From Phycisphaerae bacterium (GTDB taxonomy: Bacteria > Planctomycetota > Phycisphaerae > Phycisphaerales > UBA1924), in assembly GCA_030432905.1 (NCBI GenBank), contig JAUILU010000008.1, positions 1-64,000 on the forward strand: DNA of 64,000 bases, given 5' to 3'. Every line of letters begins with the position of its first letter. Within the stretch, counting starts at the first letter, position 1. Under the pieces are notes generated by a model, which searched no databases, was not told the origin of the DNA, and saw only the letters and a list, made by a program, of their open reading frames with translations. Position numbers and translations under genes: made by a program. Below are positions 17,366 through 26,094 of this stretch, in pieces.

Positions 17366-18640
17366 ATGCTGCGATTCATTCTTATTTCACTAGCCGTTGT
17401 GCTGACGCATGTTCCAGGGCACGCCCAATCGCCTTACCACGCGGGCCGGGCGTACGGAACGCTTTCTGCATTCACGACGACGCCTTTCCTGGCTTCACTG
17501 GAAACCGACGGCACGTTCGCGGTGTTCGAGCTCGACAACCCCAACTTCAATGGGTTCCACGGCGTCGAGTGGGACATCCCAAGACAGCGAGTTGTGTTCA
17601 TCGCCGACGTCAACGGCGATCGGAGCCTCGGTTCGGTCGATGAGACATTCGACCCCGGAAGCACCAGCGTGCTCCTCACCGGGCTCGGCGCCGACGCGTC
17701 GCAGGTCGATGTCGATCCGGAGACGGGCGAGATCTACTGGTGGGAAGGCGGGCAGATCAAAGGCGTTGGCCCACAGGGCGGCGGGACCGCAACCGTCGTC
17801 GCCGACAACGTCCCCGAGCCCGGAGCACTCGAGATCGACTTTGAACGAGGCGTGTATCTCGGATTCAACTTCTTCCAGAACGAGCTGTTCTCAGGGCCGC
17901 TCGATCCCGCTGGCACCCCGACCACCTTTGATGTGCTGGCTGCGAACGTGTGGGATATCGCCATCGACCCCGCGACTGGCGACTTCGTCTGGACCGAATA
18001 CGGAACAGGTACTTCGGGTTTCATATCCGTCGTTGTCCGTTCTTCGAACTCCTTCGGCAGCGCAGAAGCGATCATCGGCAACATCACACAATCGATCGAG
18101 TACCTCGATCGGTTCGTCGGGGTTGGTGTCATCGGCACCACGGTCATGGTGGTCAGGCAGGACGCGGTCAACACATCAAGCGTCGAGACTCGCGTCTACG
18201 ACACCACCACGGGCACGTACGAAACAAGACCCAACGGGCTGTCAACGATGGACATCGAGTATTTCATCGACCCGGTCGTGTCGCACCCGGAAACACTGAT
18301 CGTGAGTGAAGGCGACACCGCCGTGCTCGAAGTCGGCTCGCTCGACGACCAGTCCGTCTACCAGTGGCTCAAGGACGGCACCCCGATCGCAGACGACGGC
18401 AGAGTGGGCGGCACAACCACGAGCAAGATTACGTTCATACCCGCAGAGCCGGGCGACACAGCCGAGTACTCGTGCATGGTCACCAACAGCGCGGGCGAGA
18501 TGCAGACCAGCAACACAGCGATCCTTGCTGTCCGCGGTGACGGCTTGCCGGACTGTCCCGCGGATCAGAACTTCGACGGCATGCTCAGCCCGACCGACTT
18601 CACCGCGTGGATCGGGAACTACAACGCGGGCTGCCCGTAA
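17366..18640 (+). CDS. Secreted protein with beta-propeller-like body, Ig domain and GC-type dockerin
   Basis: 424 residues from ATG 17366 with GGAGG at 17352-17356. The signal peptide is MLRFILISLAVVLTHVPGHA. Residues ~20-290 contain repeated short strands such as DPETGEIYWWEGGQIKGV and DPATGDFVWTEYG, suggestive of LDL-receptor YWTD-type propeller blades. Residues ~305-390 form an I-set Ig-like domain (VSEGDTAVLEV, YQWLKDGTPI, DTAEYSCMVTNSAG). The last ~32 residues carry one dockerin loop (DQNFDGMLSPTDF) and end Gly-Cys-Pro. Probably a surface adhesin-like protein. Confidence 0.82.
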   Translation: MLRFILISLAVVLTHVPGHAQSPYHAGRAYGTLSAFTTTPFLASLETDGTFAVFELDNPNFNGFHGVEWDIPRQRVVFIADVNGDRSLGSVDETFDPGSTSVLLTGLGADASQVDVDPETGEIYWWEGGQIKGVGPQGGGTATVVADNVPEPGALEIDFERGVYLGFNFFQNELFSGPLDPAGTPTTFDVLAANVWDIAIDPATGDFVWTEYGTGTSGFISVVVRSSNSFGSAEAIIGNITQSIEYLDRFVGVGVIGTTVMVVRQDAVNTSSVETRVYDTTTGTYETRPNGLSTMDIEYFIDPVVSHPETLIVSEGDTAVLEVGSLDDQSVYQWLKDGTPIADDGRVGGTTTSKITFIPAEPGDTAEYSCMVTNSAGEMQTSNTAILAVRGDGLPDCPADQNFDGMLSPTDFTAWIGNYNAGCP

Positions 18641-18664
18641 ACGGTTGTCTTGGCACTCGTCGCG

Positions 18665-19450
18665 TTATGACCCGTCGATCATGTCGAACACGCCGCCGAG
18701 CACAGAGCCCTCGCCCTTGTTGCCCCGGCTTGCCAGGATCACACGGTCGGCGAACCGGCTAAAGGGCAGCGTCTGGAGCCAGACCTTCCCCGGGCCGGTC
18801 ATGACGGCGTAGAACAGCCCCTCGCCGCCGAACAGCTTGTTTTTGATGCCCTTGACGAACTGGATGTCGTACCCGACCGACTTCTCGAACGCGACGAGGC
18901 AGCCCGTGTCCACGCGTAGTTGCTCGCCCGGAGCGAGGTCGCGCTCGATGATCGTGCCGCCCGCGTGCAGGAACGCCTGCCCGTTGCCCGATTCGCTCGA
19001 GAGCCTCTGCAGGATGAACCCCTCGCCGCCGAAGAGACCCACACCCAGCTTCTTCTGAAACGCGATCCCGATCTCAACACCGCGCGCGGCGCAGAGGAAC
19101 GAGTCCTTCTGACAGGTCAGCTCCCCGCCGTGGTCGGCGAGTTCGATCGGGATAACGTGCCCCGGGTACGGAGCCGCGAAGGCGCAGTCGCGCCGAACGC
19201 TGCCCTGGTTGGCGAAGTAGGTGATGAAGAACGACTCGCCGGTCACCATGCGTTTGCCGGCCTCGAAGAGCTTGCCGAACACGCCTCCCCCGCCGCCCTT
19301 CATCGAGAGCGAGGTCGCCATCTCCACATCAGGGTCGATGTACATCATCGCCCCCGCCTCCGCGACGACGGCCTCCTGCGGATCGAGCGTGATGATGACG
19401 GCCTGCATGTCGTTGCCGATGATTTTGTAGTCGATGATGTCTGTTGCCAT
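18665..19450 (-). CDS. AIM24/TIGR00266-family protein
   Basis: 261 residues from ATG 19450; a longer frame to 19819 is a shadow over the heme-peroxidase 3' end. The family pattern is clear: VVAEAGAMMYIDPDVEMATS, SMKGGGGGVFGKLFEAGKRM, GESFFITYFANQG, and then paired Gly-rich segments (LGVGLFGGEGFILQ and IKNKLFGGEGLFYAVMTG). These proteins have a jelly-roll-like repeat fold related to yeast mitochondrial Aim24. The bacterial role is unknown; the proteins are cytosolic and widespread. Confidence 0.92.
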   Translation of the reverse strand: MATDIIDYKIIGNDMQAVIITLDPQEAVVAEAGAMMYIDPDVEMATSLSMKGGGGGVFGKLFEAGKRMVTGESFFITYFANQGSVRRDCAFAAPYPGHVIPIELADHGGELTCQKDSFLCAARGVEIGIAFQKKLGVGLFGGEGFILQRLSSESGNGQAFLHAGGTIIERDLAPGEQLRVDTGCLVAFEKSVGYDIQFVKGIKNKLFGGEGLFYAVMTGPGKVWLQTLPFSRFADRVILASRGNKGEGSVLGGVFDMIDGS

Positions 19451-19524
19451 AGAAAAACTCCCGTCGATGCGTCTGTGTACAGACCATCGTACGGGAAGTT
19501 CTTTGGAAACGAGACTGCTGTATG

Positions 19525-21150
19525 TCAGGCGCGTCGGCGACGTGCCACACCAACACCCGCCAACCCGAGCAGGGCGAAGCTCGCCGGCGCAGGAACGAAG
19601 AAGATGTTGCCGTTGATGTCCGCGCCCGAGTTGAGCGAGACAATGTCGGCCAGCGACAGGCTCTCGATCTCCGAAAGCCAGGGCAGCAGGTCCGCGTCGT
19701 TCTGGTAGAAGAAGCGGTCGCCGTCGCGGAGGCGCGAGAACTGGTCGTCGAAGATCGCCATGAGCGTCTCGCCGATGGCGGCGCCCGCGACGTGGTCCTC
19801 GGCCATCAGCCCGACCCAAGCGTCGATGTTGTCGATGTTGTCGTCATAAACAGCCGCGATCGCGTCGGCGAGATCGGAGTCGCTGGTGATGTCGTCGAAG
19901 CTGTCGACCGGGGCGAGCCCGAAGTCTTCGCGCATGGTGTTGTAGTCGACGATGCCGTGGTCCCGGCCGCGCTGCAGGTTGATCGCCAGCAGATCCAGCC
20001 CGCCCGAGCCGGGAGGCCCGAAGAGCATGTTGCGGACGTCGTTGACGACCTGCGTATCGACCTCGTTTGCTTCCTGCCAGGCGAGGCCCCGGAGCAGGTC
20101 GTCCATCTTGCCCGCGGGTGTGATCAGGTCCGGGTTGAAGAACGACTCGAACAGGTTGTACGACCCGTTGTCTTGGCCCTGCGGCCCGGTGAGCAGGAGC
20201 TGCTCGTTGAGCATCGTGTGCCCGAAGCGGTACGCCGCGGTGCTGAACGCGCTGGACATCGACGGGTTGACGGTGTCGTCGTAACCCGTGTACGCGTCGA
20301 GCTTGCTGCCCATCATCGAGGGCAGCCAGTCCTCGTAGGTGATCTTCTGGATCTCGGCGCCGACGATTTTGCGCGCGGTCTGGTAGATGGTCTCGTCGTT
20401 CCAGCCGGGGTTCTGGGCGCTGAGCGTGTCGGCCCAGCGGTTGTGCTCGCGGACAAAGAGCGTGTGCATGGCGGTCAGGCCGACCTGTTCGTTGGAGCGG
20501 ATGTCGCCGCCCAGGAAGAGCGAATCGTCGGGCGCTCCGGTGTCGTTGGCGTTCGGCAGGCCGAAGGTGTTGCGGGGCATGAAGCCATCACCGGTCATGG
20601 TCAGGCGCCCCCCGCTGAAATCGCGGAGTGCTGCGGCGCGGGTGGTGTCTGAGCCGTAGACCATCGAGCCGTCGAGGTAGTGGGTGATCTCGTTCGCGTG
20701 CTGGCGTGCATCCACGACGCCGCCCACGCTCGCCGAGCGGTTGAAGTGGATCGACTGTGCGCCGGTGTTCATCGGATCGAACCACGGGTCGCCCGCGGGG
20801 ACGGCGATGTTGACGGGGTCGGCGGCGTTCGTACCCACGAGCGCAAAGTCGTGGTCGATGAACTGGCCCCACTGCCAGAACATGCTGGACAGGCCGGTCG
20901 CGTTGCCGTTGCCGACGCTCTGGGTGCCGACCGCGTTGGAGATCTCGCGTGCCGACGGGCGTGGCATCATGCTGCCGAGACCGTCGAGGTACATCGCACC
21001 CGAACCTTCGCGGACGAGCATCGTGCCCACGGAGCCGAGTGTGTTGTCGCTCAGGTGGTTGCCGGTGCCGTCGATGGAGCGGTACTCCTGCCCCCCCGCA
21101 GACACAGCAAGACCGGCGGCGACGATCACGAAACACATGCGATTTGTCAT
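19525..21150 (-). CDS. Secreted animal-type heme peroxidase with PEP-CTERM-like tail
   Basis: 541 residues. Signal peptide MTNRMCFVIVAAGLAVSAGG. The peroxidase-cyclooxygenase signatures are intact: distal Asp-His at His100 (WGQFIDHDF), the DGSMVYGSD loop, MHTLFVREHNRWAD, and proximal His311 (AYRFGHTML). The GSD carries Asp where myeloperoxidase has the heme-ester Glu. The C-terminus VPAPASFALLGLAGVGVARR is a PEP-CTERM-like sorting tail. Family members oxidise halides or phenols with peroxide outside the cytoplasm. Divergent from nuoF. Confidence 0.92.
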   Translation of the reverse strand: MTNRMCFVIVAAGLAVSAGGQEYRSIDGTGNHLSDNTLGSVGTMLVREGSGAMYLDGLGSMMPRPSAREISNAVGTQSVGNGNATGLSSMFWQWGQFIDHDFALVGTNAADPVNIAVPAGDPWFDPMNTGAQSIHFNRSASVGGVVDARQHANEITHYLDGSMVYGSDTTRAAALRDFSGGRLTMTGDGFMPRNTFGLPNANDTGAPDDSLFLGGDIRSNEQVGLTAMHTLFVREHNRWADTLSAQNPGWNDETIYQTARKIVGAEIQKITYEDWLPSMMGSKLDAYTGYDDTVNPSMSSAFSTAAYRFGHTMLNEQLLLTGPQGQDNGSYNLFESFFNPDLITPAGKMDDLLRGLAWQEANEVDTQVVNDVRNMLFGPPGSGGLDLLAINLQRGRDHGIVDYNTMREDFGLAPVDSFDDITSDSDLADAIAAVYDDNIDNIDAWVGLMAEDHVAGAAIGETLMAIFDDQFSRLRDGDRFFYQNDADLLPWLSEIESLSLADIVSLNSGADINGNIFFVPAPASFALLGLAGVGVARRRRA

Positions 21151-21417
21151 ATCTGGATCCCTGCTAAATCGTTATGGGCGCACCCAAAACCCGAGCCTTT
21201 GGCCCCGCGTCCCTTCAATAAACCACACGAACATCCGTTGGCCAGCCAAATTGCCACAAGCGGGCAGTTTCTTTCCAAACTGGGGGATTCTGCCCATTCC
21301 GGACGTTGCCGGCCTACTGAGCGGCCCCCGTTCACCGGGAACCATCCCACCGGCTCTTGGTCGCTACTATCAGCCTCAGAACGAGTCCAATATCCCCTCC
21401 GGGGCGGAGCTGTGCGC

Positions 21418-22827
21418 ATGGCCTGGCAACCCAAACTCAACGAACACGTCCTCTGCAAGAGGATCCCCACCCCTCCCTACGGCGACTTTGCCGACCGCCA
21501 CATCGTGTCCTACGACGAATACGTCAAAACCGGCGGCTACCAGGGCTTACGCAAGGCCCTGACCATGAAGCCCGAGGACGTTACCGCCGAGGTCAAGACC
21601 TCCATGCTCCGGGGCCGGGGCGGCGCGGGCTTCCCGACGGGCCTGAAGTGGACCTTCCTGCCCCCCATCCCAGACGGCAAAACGCCCGGCGAAGAGGGCG
21701 CCGAACGCTACCTCGCCATCAACGCCGACGAATCAGAGCCCGGCACCTTCAAGGACCGGCTCCTGATGGACTTCGACCCGCACTCGGTGCTCGAGGGCAT
21801 CGCGATTTGCTGCTACGCCTGCGGCCTCAACCGCGCGTACATCTTCATCCGCGGCGAGTACCACCACCAGGCCAAGGTCCTCGAGAACGCCATCAAAGAG
21901 GCGTACGACAACGGCATCTTCGGCGAGAAGGGCCTCGTCAACTCCGCCGAGAACACGGGCGGCATGAAGTTCAAGGTCGACTGCCACGTCCACCGCGGCG
22001 CGGGCGCGTACATCTGCGGCGAAGAGACCGCGCTGCTCGAAGCGCTCGAAGGCAAGCGCGGCTGGCCCCGGATCAAGCCCCCCTTCCCCGCGCTCAAGGG
22101 CCTGTTCGGCAAGCCCACAATCATCAACAACGTCGAGACGCTGGCGCACCTGCCGACCATTCTTGAGAACGGCGCAAAGTGGTTCATGAACCAAGGCGTC
22201 GAGAGCACCATCGGCGGCCCGCCCAGCTTCGGCACCAAGCTCATGGGCATGTCGGGCCACGTCGAAAGACCGGGCGTGTACGAGTTCGAGCTGGGCATCC
22301 CGCTCCGCACATTCGTCGAGGACTACTGCGGCGGCATGCGCGGCGGGAAGAAGTTCAAGGCTGCGATCCCCGGCGGCGTGTCGATGGGCATCCTCGGGAC
22401 CGACCAGTACGAAGCCGAGCTCGACTTTGACATCGGACGCAAGCACAACGTGCTGGGTCTCGGCACCGCGTGCCCGACGGTGTTCGACGAGGACACCGAC
22501 ATGGTCGCTGTCGCGCGGAACGTCGCGCGGTTCTTCAAGCACGAGTCGTGCGGCCAGTGCACGCCCTGCCGAGAGGGCTCGGGCTGGCTCTACCAGCTCA
22601 TGTGCCGAATCGAAGAGGGCGATGCACAGACCAAGGATCTCGATCTGGCCCTTGAGATTGGAACGAGCATGGGCTCGATGCCGGGCACCACGATCTGCGG
22701 CCTGGCGGACGGGAACAACTGGTCGCTCCGCACGATCATGAACAAGTTCCGGTCCGAGTTCGAGGCCCGCGTACGCCCGTCGCACGTGCCCGTCACGGTC
22801 TCGATCGGTGCCTCGGCCAAGGGCTAA
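21418..22827 (+). CDS. nuoF: NADH-quinone oxidoreductase subunit F (51-kDa, FMN/NADH-binding)
   Basis: 469 residues from ATG 21418; the frame runs open further upstream but this start gives the family N-terminus. FMN/NADH-site motifs: RGRGGAGFPTGLKW, NADESEPGTFKDR, GAGAYICGEETALL. The [4Fe-4S] N3 ligands are Cys378, Cys381, Cys384 (SCGQCTPCREG) and Cys427 (TTICGLADG). It accepts hydride from NADH and passes electrons to NuoE/NuoG. Here it stands alone between a peroxidase and a secreted protein. Confidence 0.97.
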   Translation: MAWQPKLNEHVLCKRIPTPPYGDFADRHIVSYDEYVKTGGYQGLRKALTMKPEDVTAEVKTSMLRGRGGAGFPTGLKWTFLPPIPDGKTPGEEGAERYLAINADESEPGTFKDRLLMDFDPHSVLEGIAICCYACGLNRAYIFIRGEYHHQAKVLENAIKEAYDNGIFGEKGLVNSAENTGGMKFKVDCHVHRGAGAYICGEETALLEALEGKRGWPRIKPPFPALKGLFGKPTIINNVETLAHLPTILENGAKWFMNQGVESTIGGPPSFGTKLMGMSGHVERPGVYEFELGIPLRTFVEDYCGGMRGGKKFKAAIPGGVSMGILGTDQYEAELDFDIGRKHNVLGLGTACPTVFDEDTDMVAVARNVARFFKHESCGQCTPCREGSGWLYQLMCRIEEGDAQTKDLDLALEIGTSMGSMPGTTICGLADGNNWSLRTIMNKFRSEFEARVRPSHVPVTVSIGASAKG

Positions 22828-22881
22828 GGTGCAACGCCGACCCAGTCCTGCCGATAGAAAGTAGACACGAGGGAGTTGCGT

Positions 22882-23958
22882 ATGAAGCTCACACGCCGCG
22901 TTGCCTGTTCACTGATGCTGGCCTTCAGTGCCTCTGTCTCGGCGCAGCCGATGGCGGGCGGCATGATCGATGACGATCAGAAAGTCCCTGATCTCGAATA
23001 CCTCATCGAACAGTCGCAGGACCTTCTGCCCTTTGCAAGAACAGAGACCGGCAAGGCGTACCTGAACGCAACCGAGCACCTTCCCAAGCAGCTTCGGCGG
23101 TACCTGTGGGTCGATCGGCTGTTCAACGTCGCGTACACCGAGGCGAGCTACGCCGATCTCGAAGACGCGAGGAAAAGAAGCCTCAGATTCAGACCGGTGA
23201 CCGAACTCGCTTACTACATGGCCACCGAAGAACGCCCGCTGCTTGATGTGCTGCCATTGGATCTTGCTGTGCACGGCACCGAGCTTGCCGACCCCGCAGC
23301 GCTCGCCGGCAAAAAAATCCTGCTGTACAACCCGCGTGTGATTACACAGGGCCGGCTGCTCGCGAGCCTCGGTGCCGAGGTCACGGTCCTGCACACGCAG
23401 GTTCGCTTGAAAGAGGTTTACTCGCAGCCAGGCGACGTCGGCACGGCCGAGGGCGCCGAGGGATTCCCAGACGGCTCGCTCAAACTCATCTACAAAGACT
23501 GGCCGAGCGAGGATTCTGAAGAGTTGGGCGAGGACTTCGACCTGATTATCGTTTCGAACTGGCTCTCGCGCGGGCTGAGCCTCTCTTCCGAGTCTCCGCC
23601 GAGATGGAACAGAGCCGCCAGGCCCATGCGAGCCACAGAGTCCACGCCAGACGAACTGCTGGCCGGCTTCGCAGAGCGGCTCGCGCCGGGCGGCCGGTTC
23701 ATTGTCTACGCCTACGGCCCGATGCAGCCTCGCGCGCCGGCACACTCGCCCCCGACAGCCAACGTGCGCATGCCGTTCAGCTACGAGGCTCTTGAGGAAA
23801 GCGGCCTAGAGATCGTCGCGCTCGATATGGACGACTCACAGTCGGTCCTCTACGCATCCCGGGCGATCGACGACTTCGACAAGCCCATGCTCAACCGCGA
23901 GGGCGTGCCGCAGATGACCTCCGCGTACACGCTTCTGGTCAAACCCGCCGCCGAGTGA
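22882..23958 (+). CDS. Exported Rossmann/methyltransferase-like protein
   Basis: About 358 residues from ATG 22882 with GAGGGAG upstream. A signal peptide (MKLTRRVACSLMLAFSASVS) is followed by a helical region and then a class-I methyltransferase-like layout: GKKILLYNPRVITQGRLLAS (strand, loop, helix), EVTVLHTQVRLKE, FDLIIVSNWLSRGL and ERLAPGGRFIVYAYGP (the post-motif III 'L-x-P-G-G' turn). The motif I glycines are missing (YNPRVITQG), so SAM binding is doubtful. Export of such a fold is odd. Function unknown. Confidence 0.7.
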   Translation: MKLTRRVACSLMLAFSASVSAQPMAGGMIDDDQKVPDLEYLIEQSQDLLPFARTETGKAYLNATEHLPKQLRRYLWVDRLFNVAYTEASYADLEDARKRSLRFRPVTELAYYMATEERPLLDVLPLDLAVHGTELADPAALAGKKILLYNPRVITQGRLLASLGAEVTVLHTQVRLKEVYSQPGDVGTAEGAEGFPDGSLKLIYKDWPSEDSEELGEDFDLIIVSNWLSRGLSLSSESPPRWNRAARPMRATESTPDELLAGFAERLAPGGRFIVYAYGPMQPRAPAHSPPTANVRMPFSYEALEESGLEIVALDMDDSQSVLYASRAIDDFDKPMLNREGVPQMTSAYTLLVKPAAE

Positions 23959-23980
23959 CGCCGGGCGGCTCTTGCGGTTC

Positions 23981-23995
23981 TCGGACACTGTCCGA
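23981..23995. repeat. Perfect 7-bp palindrome between genes
   Basis: TCGGACA and TGTCCGA flank one base, 23 bp after the stop of the exported methyltransferase-like gene. There is no T-run, so it is a poor intrinsic terminator. It could be a regulator site for the ybeY operon, which begins about 165 bp on, but nothing proves this. Confidence 0.35.
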
Positions 23996-24159
23996 GCGAG
24001 CAGAATCGGACCCAAACCGGCACAGTTCGACCCCGATCTTGCCAAGATTGCCCCCGAACAGGCCGACATCGCGTACAGTGCAGCAGCCGGCACCGCGTTG
24101 GGTCGGCGATTTGCCTGAGCGGCTCGGCACCGAACCGACCCGCCCGGATCCGTCGACCG

Positions 24160-24705
24160 ATGGACAAGAAGCCAGAGCCTCCCGCCGAAGACGACAGTCC
24201 GGGCCGATCTATGCCCGGCGCTGCTTGCGCGGACGCCCCAGCAATCGATCTCATAGACCCCGGCTCGCTGCTCAGCAAAACGCAGCTTGATGCCCTGCGC
24301 ACCCACGCAGACTCGGCGATGCGCGTCTTCGCGAGCGCCGGCGTGACTGGCGAAGCGCGCATCGAGATCGTCAACGACGACCGCATGAGCGCGATGCACG
24401 AGACCCACAAGAACACGCCGGGAACGACTGACGTGCTCACATTCGATCTGGCGCCGGACAACGACACGCTGCTCGACGCGGACGTCCTGATCTGCGCCGA
24501 CGAGGCGGCTCGCCAAGCCAGCGAGCGAGGCCATGACCTTGTCAGCGAGTTGATGCTCTACATCGTGCACGCGCTGCTGCACTGCACGGGCTACGACGAC
24601 ACGCACGACGGCGCGCTCGGCGCGACCGAGATGCACAGCCGTGAGGACGAGATCCTCACGGCGATCGGTCTCGGCACGGTCTACCACACGGAGAGCGGAT
24701 CATGA
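24160..24705 (+). CDS. ybeY: Endoribonuclease YbeY (16S rRNA 3' maturation)
   Basis: 181 residues. The zinc motif reads HALLHCTGYDDTHDG: His137 and His141 are present, but the third ligand of the classic H-x3-H-x5-H has Asp147, with His149 two further on. Aspartate variants occur in other phyla, so the enzyme is probably active. NTPGTTDVLTFDL is the conserved family segment. The first ~30 residues are a low-complexity extension. First gene of a ybeY-corC pair overlapping by 4 bp. Confidence 0.92.
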   Translation: MDKKPEPPAEDDSPGRSMPGAACADAPAIDLIDPGSLLSKTQLDALRTHADSAMRVFASAGVTGEARIEIVNDDRMSAMHETHKNTPGTTDVLTFDLAPDNDTLLDADVLICADEAARQASERGHDLVSELMLYIVHALLHCTGYDDTHDGALGATEMHSREDEILTAIGLGTVYHTESGS

Positions 24706-26075
24706 GCGCCGGGCTCGCGCTGGGGATCTCGGCCGCGGCTCTGCTGGGTGGGGCTGTGTGCTCGACGCTGCACCTGTCGCTGCGCGGGCTCTCGCGGTCG
24801 CGTTTCGACTTCATGGTCGAAGGCGGGTCGGCGGGTTTGCAGGCGCGTGCCGCCAAGATCCTCGAAGACAGGACGGGCCACGCATCCTCGATCGCGCTGC
24901 CCCGCGTTTTCTTCAACATCGTCGTCGTGCTCGGCACGCTCACGTGGGTCAACCTGATCCGTGAGCACCCGCAATCGACCGGGTTCACGTTCGGCGACGT
25001 CTTCATCGCGGCGCTCATCGCCACCCCGCTGCTCTGGCTCATCGGCTACGTCCTGCCGCTGTCGATCTCGACGCACACCGGCGAGCGGATGGTCGTGTGG
25101 TTCTCGCTCGCGATCCGGTTGATGCACGTGGCGACCGCACCGCTGCGTCGGCTTCTGATGGTCATCGACGAGGCCATCCGCAGGCTCGCGGGGGCCGAGG
25201 AATCCAACGCGCAGGAGGCGATCAGCGCCGAGCTTCTGAGCATGGCGGACATCGGCAAGGCCGAGGGCCAGCTCAACGAGGCCGAGCGCGACATGATCGA
25301 GGGCGTGGTGAGTTTCCGCACGACATCGGTCGAGCGCATCATGACGCCTCGCACCGAGGTCGAGGCGATCGAGCTGACCGACGACCTCGACAAGGTCCGC
25401 GCGCTCGTTCAGGAGTGCGGCCACAGCCGGATCCCCGTCTACCGCGAGAGCATGGACGATGTGGTCGGCGTTCTCTACGCCAAGGACCTGCTGCACTGGC
25501 TGGGCGAGTCTCGCCCGAACACGACGTTCAAGCTCGAGAAAGTTGTCCGCAAGGCGCTGTTCGTGCCCGAGCAGAAAGCGGTGCTCGAACTGCTGACGGA
25601 GCTGATCGCCAACAAGGTTCACCTCGCGATGGTCGCCGACGAGTACGGCGGGACGAGCGGTCTTGTGACGATCGAGGACATCATCGAAGAGGTGTTCGGC
25701 GAGATCCGCGACGAGTACGACACGGAAGACGAGGACGAGCCCTCGATCTCGACCGACGCCGTGAGCCGATCCGCCGACGCGGATGCGGCGCTGCGTGTCG
25801 ATGACGCCAACGACGAACTCGAAGCGCTCGGCGTCGAGATCCCCGAGAGCGACGAGTACGACACGATCGGCGGCTTCGTGGTGACGACACTCGGGCACAT
25901 CCCCGAGGCGGGCGAGACGATCCCGCTCGAGGGCGCCGTGGTTCGAGTGATCGAGTCCGGGCCGACGCGTGTGCTCCGTGTGCGGTTCGAGGCCAAGGAC
26001 GAGGCCCCGGTCGCTGCGCCCGTGGACGAGGACACGGACGAGACCGAGCCAAACCCGGCCTCAACCAGCCAGTAG
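24702..26075 (+). CDS. HlyC/CorC-family protein (CNNM/DUF21, CBS pair, CorC_HlyC domain)
   Basis: 457 residues. The N-terminal ~150 residues form a DUF21 membrane domain with about four helices. Two CBS domains follow (from VERIMTPRTEVEAIELTDD to VHLAMVADEYGGTSGLVTIE), then an acidic linker (DTEDEDEPSIS) and the C-terminal CorC_HlyC domain (YDTIGGFVVTTLGHIPEAGE). The family is tied to Mg2+/Co2+ resistance. The ybeY-corC order is common in bacteria, where it links ribosome maturation and Mg2+. A low-complexity Asp/Glu/Pro tail ends the protein. Confidence 0.92.
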   Translation: MSAGLALGISAAALLGGAVCSTLHLSLRGLSRSRFDFMVEGGSAGLQARAAKILEDRTGHASSIALPRVFFNIVVVLGTLTWVNLIREHPQSTGFTFGDVFIAALIATPLLWLIGYVLPLSISTHTGERMVVWFSLAIRLMHVATAPLRRLLMVIDEAIRRLAGAEESNAQEAISAELLSMADIGKAEGQLNEAERDMIEGVVSFRTTSVERIMTPRTEVEAIELTDDLDKVRALVQECGHSRIPVYRESMDDVVGVLYAKDLLHWLGESRPNTTFKLEKVVRKALFVPEQKAVLELLTELIANKVHLAMVADEYGGTSGLVTIEDIIEEVFGEIRDEYDTEDEDEPSISTDAVSRSADADAALRVDDANDELEALGVEIPESDEYDTIGGFVVTTLGHIPEAGETIPLEGAVVRVIESGPTRVLRVRFEAKDEAPVAAPVDEDTDETEPNPASTSQ

Positions 26076-26094
26076 CGTCCCGCTACGATGGTCC

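Noticed and set aside
20680..21417. Extension of nuoF upstream to 20680
   Set aside because: The added residues run antisense through the peroxidase and do not match NuoF; ATG 21418 gives the family N-terminus.
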